Shown: positions 61,570 to 64,000 of the stretch, in pieces
Numbering within the stretch: position 1 is the first letter of the stretch
Layout: the number at the start of each line of letters is the position of its first letter
Source: Portunus trituberculatus
Lineage: Eukaryota; Arthropoda; Malacostraca; Decapoda; Portunidae
Reading direction: 5' to 3'
Assembly: GCF_017591435.1 (NCBI RefSeq)
Contig: NC_059302.1
Span: 13,850,167-13,914,166 of the forward strand
DNA length: 64,000 bases
The notes under the pieces: generated by a model
Seen by the model: only the letters and a program-made list of their open reading frames with translations
Databases searched by the model: none
What the model was told of the DNA's origin: nothing
Made by a program: the position numbers and the translations under genes

Positions 61570-64000
61570 AGATATGGATGCAAGAATTCAGGCACTGGAA
61601 AGTGCCTGAATGACGAAAGAACAGAGGAGGAAAAGATCAAGTTTTTTGGAGGATGAGAAATGGGAGGCTAAAGAAGTGGTGGATAAAACAGACGGAATAG
61701 ACATTACATGGAAGAATGAGACTAGGAATGGAATACAAGTGACTTACACGAATATAGATGGATTTCTGTCTAAGAGGCTAGAATGTATGGATTACCTAAG
61801 AAATAACGAACTGGACATAATGTGCGTAGTGGAAACAAAGCTAAGGCCCCGAAATAAAGCTAGACTGGTTTGTTGTAAAACACTACAAAGTATGGAGAAA
61901 TGATAGAAAAAATAAAGGTGGTGGTGGTATAATGGTTCTTACTAAGGAAGATCTGATAGTGAAGGAGGTGAACTATAGTAAGAGAAATGAGGAAGTGATA
62001 AGTATGCTTATAACAGATGGCAAGAAGGACATTAATATTATAACAGTATACATACCACCCAGAACCAGTGCTTGGGAATATGAACAGTACCAAATGGTGA
62101 TGAGAAATACTCTAGACAGAATGAAGCAAGAACTCATCAGAAAGGATAGAGTGATGATAGTCGGAGACTTTAATTGCAAAGAAATAGTGTGGGAAGACTA
62201 CAAAGTGGTGAACGGTGGTAAGTGGGCAGAGGAATTGTTAAAGGTAGCAACAAATAACTTGATGACACAGTGGGTGAGATCACCAACAAGGTGCAGGGGA
62301 CAAGATGTTGCAGCAAGGTTGGATTTGGTATTTACCAGGGGCATCTCTCTAAAAGAGGAAATTGAACATGAATGTCCCTTGGGGAAAAGCGATCATGATG
62401 TCCTAAGCTTTGAGCTGGATACGGAATTAAGCACGAATAAGATTGTGGAACAGAGGAGGAAAAATTCAATTATATTAGGGCAAATTATAACCATATAAGG
62501 GAGTTCTTTAATGAAATTGACTGGTCCGTGGTATACCAGGAAAGGGATATACAATTGAAATACGATAAATTTATGGATTTGTATAACTCTGCTGTGAAAA
62601 AGTTTGTGCCATATCACAGAAAGAGGACTTTAAATAATAAACAGTGGTTTAATAGAAATTGTGAAGAAGCAAAAAGAACAAAGAAAAGGCATGGAAGAAA
62701 CTTAAGAAAAACAGTGATGTATTATCAAGAGAAGTTTACAAAACAGCAAGGAATAGATATGTTGAAGTAAGGAGAACAGCACAGAAGGAATATGAACAGA
62801 GGGTGGTGGAAAACTGTGATAGTGACCCAAAAATGTTTTACAAATTCATAAATGGAAAACTAAATATAAGGGAGGCAATAGAAAAGGTAAAAATGGGAAG
62901 AAGTATATGAGGATGCTGGAGATATAGCTGAAATTTTGAACGACAACTTTTGCAAAGTGTTTACAAAGGAGGAGCATTTTATGGGAGGAAAGCCTACGGA
63001 AATAAAGCAAATGCAGGACATCATGGTTACTAAGGAAGATGTAAGGAAAATTATAAGCAATCTGGATATTAATAAATCAATGGGGCCTGATGGCATATCT
63101 GGGAGGTTGCTAAATGAATGTAAGGATCAATTGTTGAACCCGTATTTGATATTGTGGAAACCTCCATACGAACAGGATTAGTCCCGAAAGAGTGGAAAAG
63201 AGCTGACATTGTGCCTATATATAAGAATGGTAGTAGAATGGAACCGCTAAGTTATAGACCAGTATCGTTGACTAGTATATTGTGCAAGGTATGTGAAGAA
63301 GTAATTAAAGCTAAGTGGAGTGAGTATCTAGAAAGTGAAAACATTCTGAGTGAAAAGCAGTTTGGTTTCAGAAAAGGAAGATCGTGCGTATCCAATTTAT
63401 TATGTTTTTATTCAAGAGTGACTGACATACTACAACATAGAGAGGGATGGGTGGATGCTATCTACCTGGACTTGAGAAAGGCCTTTGATAAAGTACCACA
63501 CAATAGACTGATGTGGAAACTAAAGAAGATTGGAGGAGTAAATGATAAACTAGCAAAATGGATGGAAAATTACTTATTGGGAAGAGAAATGAGAACAGTG
63601 GTGAGAGGAAGGAAGTCTGAGTGGAAAAAGGTAACCAGTGGAGTTCCACAAGGGTCAGTGCTGGGTCCCATCATGTTTTTTATTTATGTTAATGATATGC
63701 CAGTAGGAATTGACAGTTACATGAACATGTTTGCGGACGATACTAAAATTATAAGGAGAGTAAAGAATGTGGAAGATTGTAACAAGTTACAGGAAGATCT
63801 TGATAAAATATATGAGTGGAGTAAGGAGTGGCAGATGGAGTTTAATATAGACAAGACCCATGTTATGAAAATGAGAAGAAGTAGATACAGACCAAACAGG
63901 GATTACAGGCTGGGTGATGAGAAAATTAAAGAGACCAATGAGGAGAAAGACTTAGGAGTAACCGTGCAAAACACTTTGTCACCGGAGAAACACATTAACA
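61570..64000 (+). mobile_element. CR1-like LINE, near full length, cut by the window end
   Basis: Plus-strand LINE with an APE endonuclease (VTYTNIDGFLS, MCVVETKL, VMIVGDFNCKEIVWEDY, LGKSDHDVLSFEL) and a linker (FNRNCEEAKRTKKR). The reverse transcriptase follows (MGPDGISGRLLNE, PLSYRPVSLTSILCK, FGFRKGRSCVSNLL, LDLRKAFDKVPHNRL, SGVPQGSVLGPIM, catalytic MFADDTKI, EWQMEFNIDKTHVM). At least four frameshifts (near 61880, 62490, 62690 and 63160) show it is dead. Sequence 61295-61570 may be its 5' UTR. The 3' end lies outside the window. Same family as 36765-38440. Confidence 0.92.

Overview
Nuclear DNA of an animal, almost certainly an arthropod and most likely a decapod crustacean (inference). The reasons are spliced genes with GT-AG introns, very long dinucleotide microsatellites (TA, CT/GA, AC/GT), Jockey/CR1-type LINEs, mariner and Tigger elements, and a Beaten-path-like immunoglobulin exon. 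There are no operons or prokaryotic signals.

Layout. 0.4-1.8 kb: head-to-tail fragments of two tRNA-derived SINE families joined through AC/GT tracts. 1.9-3.3 kb (minus): 5' exons of a Beat-like cell-surface gene. 3.3-11 kb: microsatellites, one minus-strand exon candidate, a diverged tandem duplication and a twin CRE site. 11.07-16.47 kb: a PIF/Harbinger element that holds a hAT element, which holds a TTAA-flanked element, which holds a CR1-like LINE; a separate Jockey LINE cuts the Harbinger transposase remnant. 20.05-24.27 kb (plus): a three-exon gene for a 123-aa single-pass membrane protein. 27.79-51.67 kb (plus): a six-exon gene, in frame throughout, for a 251-aa TPR protein with Hsp-binding clamp residues and two hydrophobic segments. 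Its last intron is 15 kb long and packed with LINEs, two mariner copies and several Tigger elements, many abutting TA microsatellites. 53.8-55.7 kb: another Harbinger-type element with a TA-flanked element inside. 58.6 kb: a hAT MITE. 61.0-64.0 kb: a LINE 3' tail, a SINE fragment and a CR1-like LINE that runs off the window.

The three host genes are unrelated by sequence. Most of the remaining sequence is selfish DNA. The clearest structures are the nested insertions datable by their target-site duplications, the repeated LINE-tail/(AC)n/SINE arrangement, the TA microsatellites beside TA-targeting transposons, and PCNA-binding-like (PIP box) motifs kept in two different Tigger transposase remnants.
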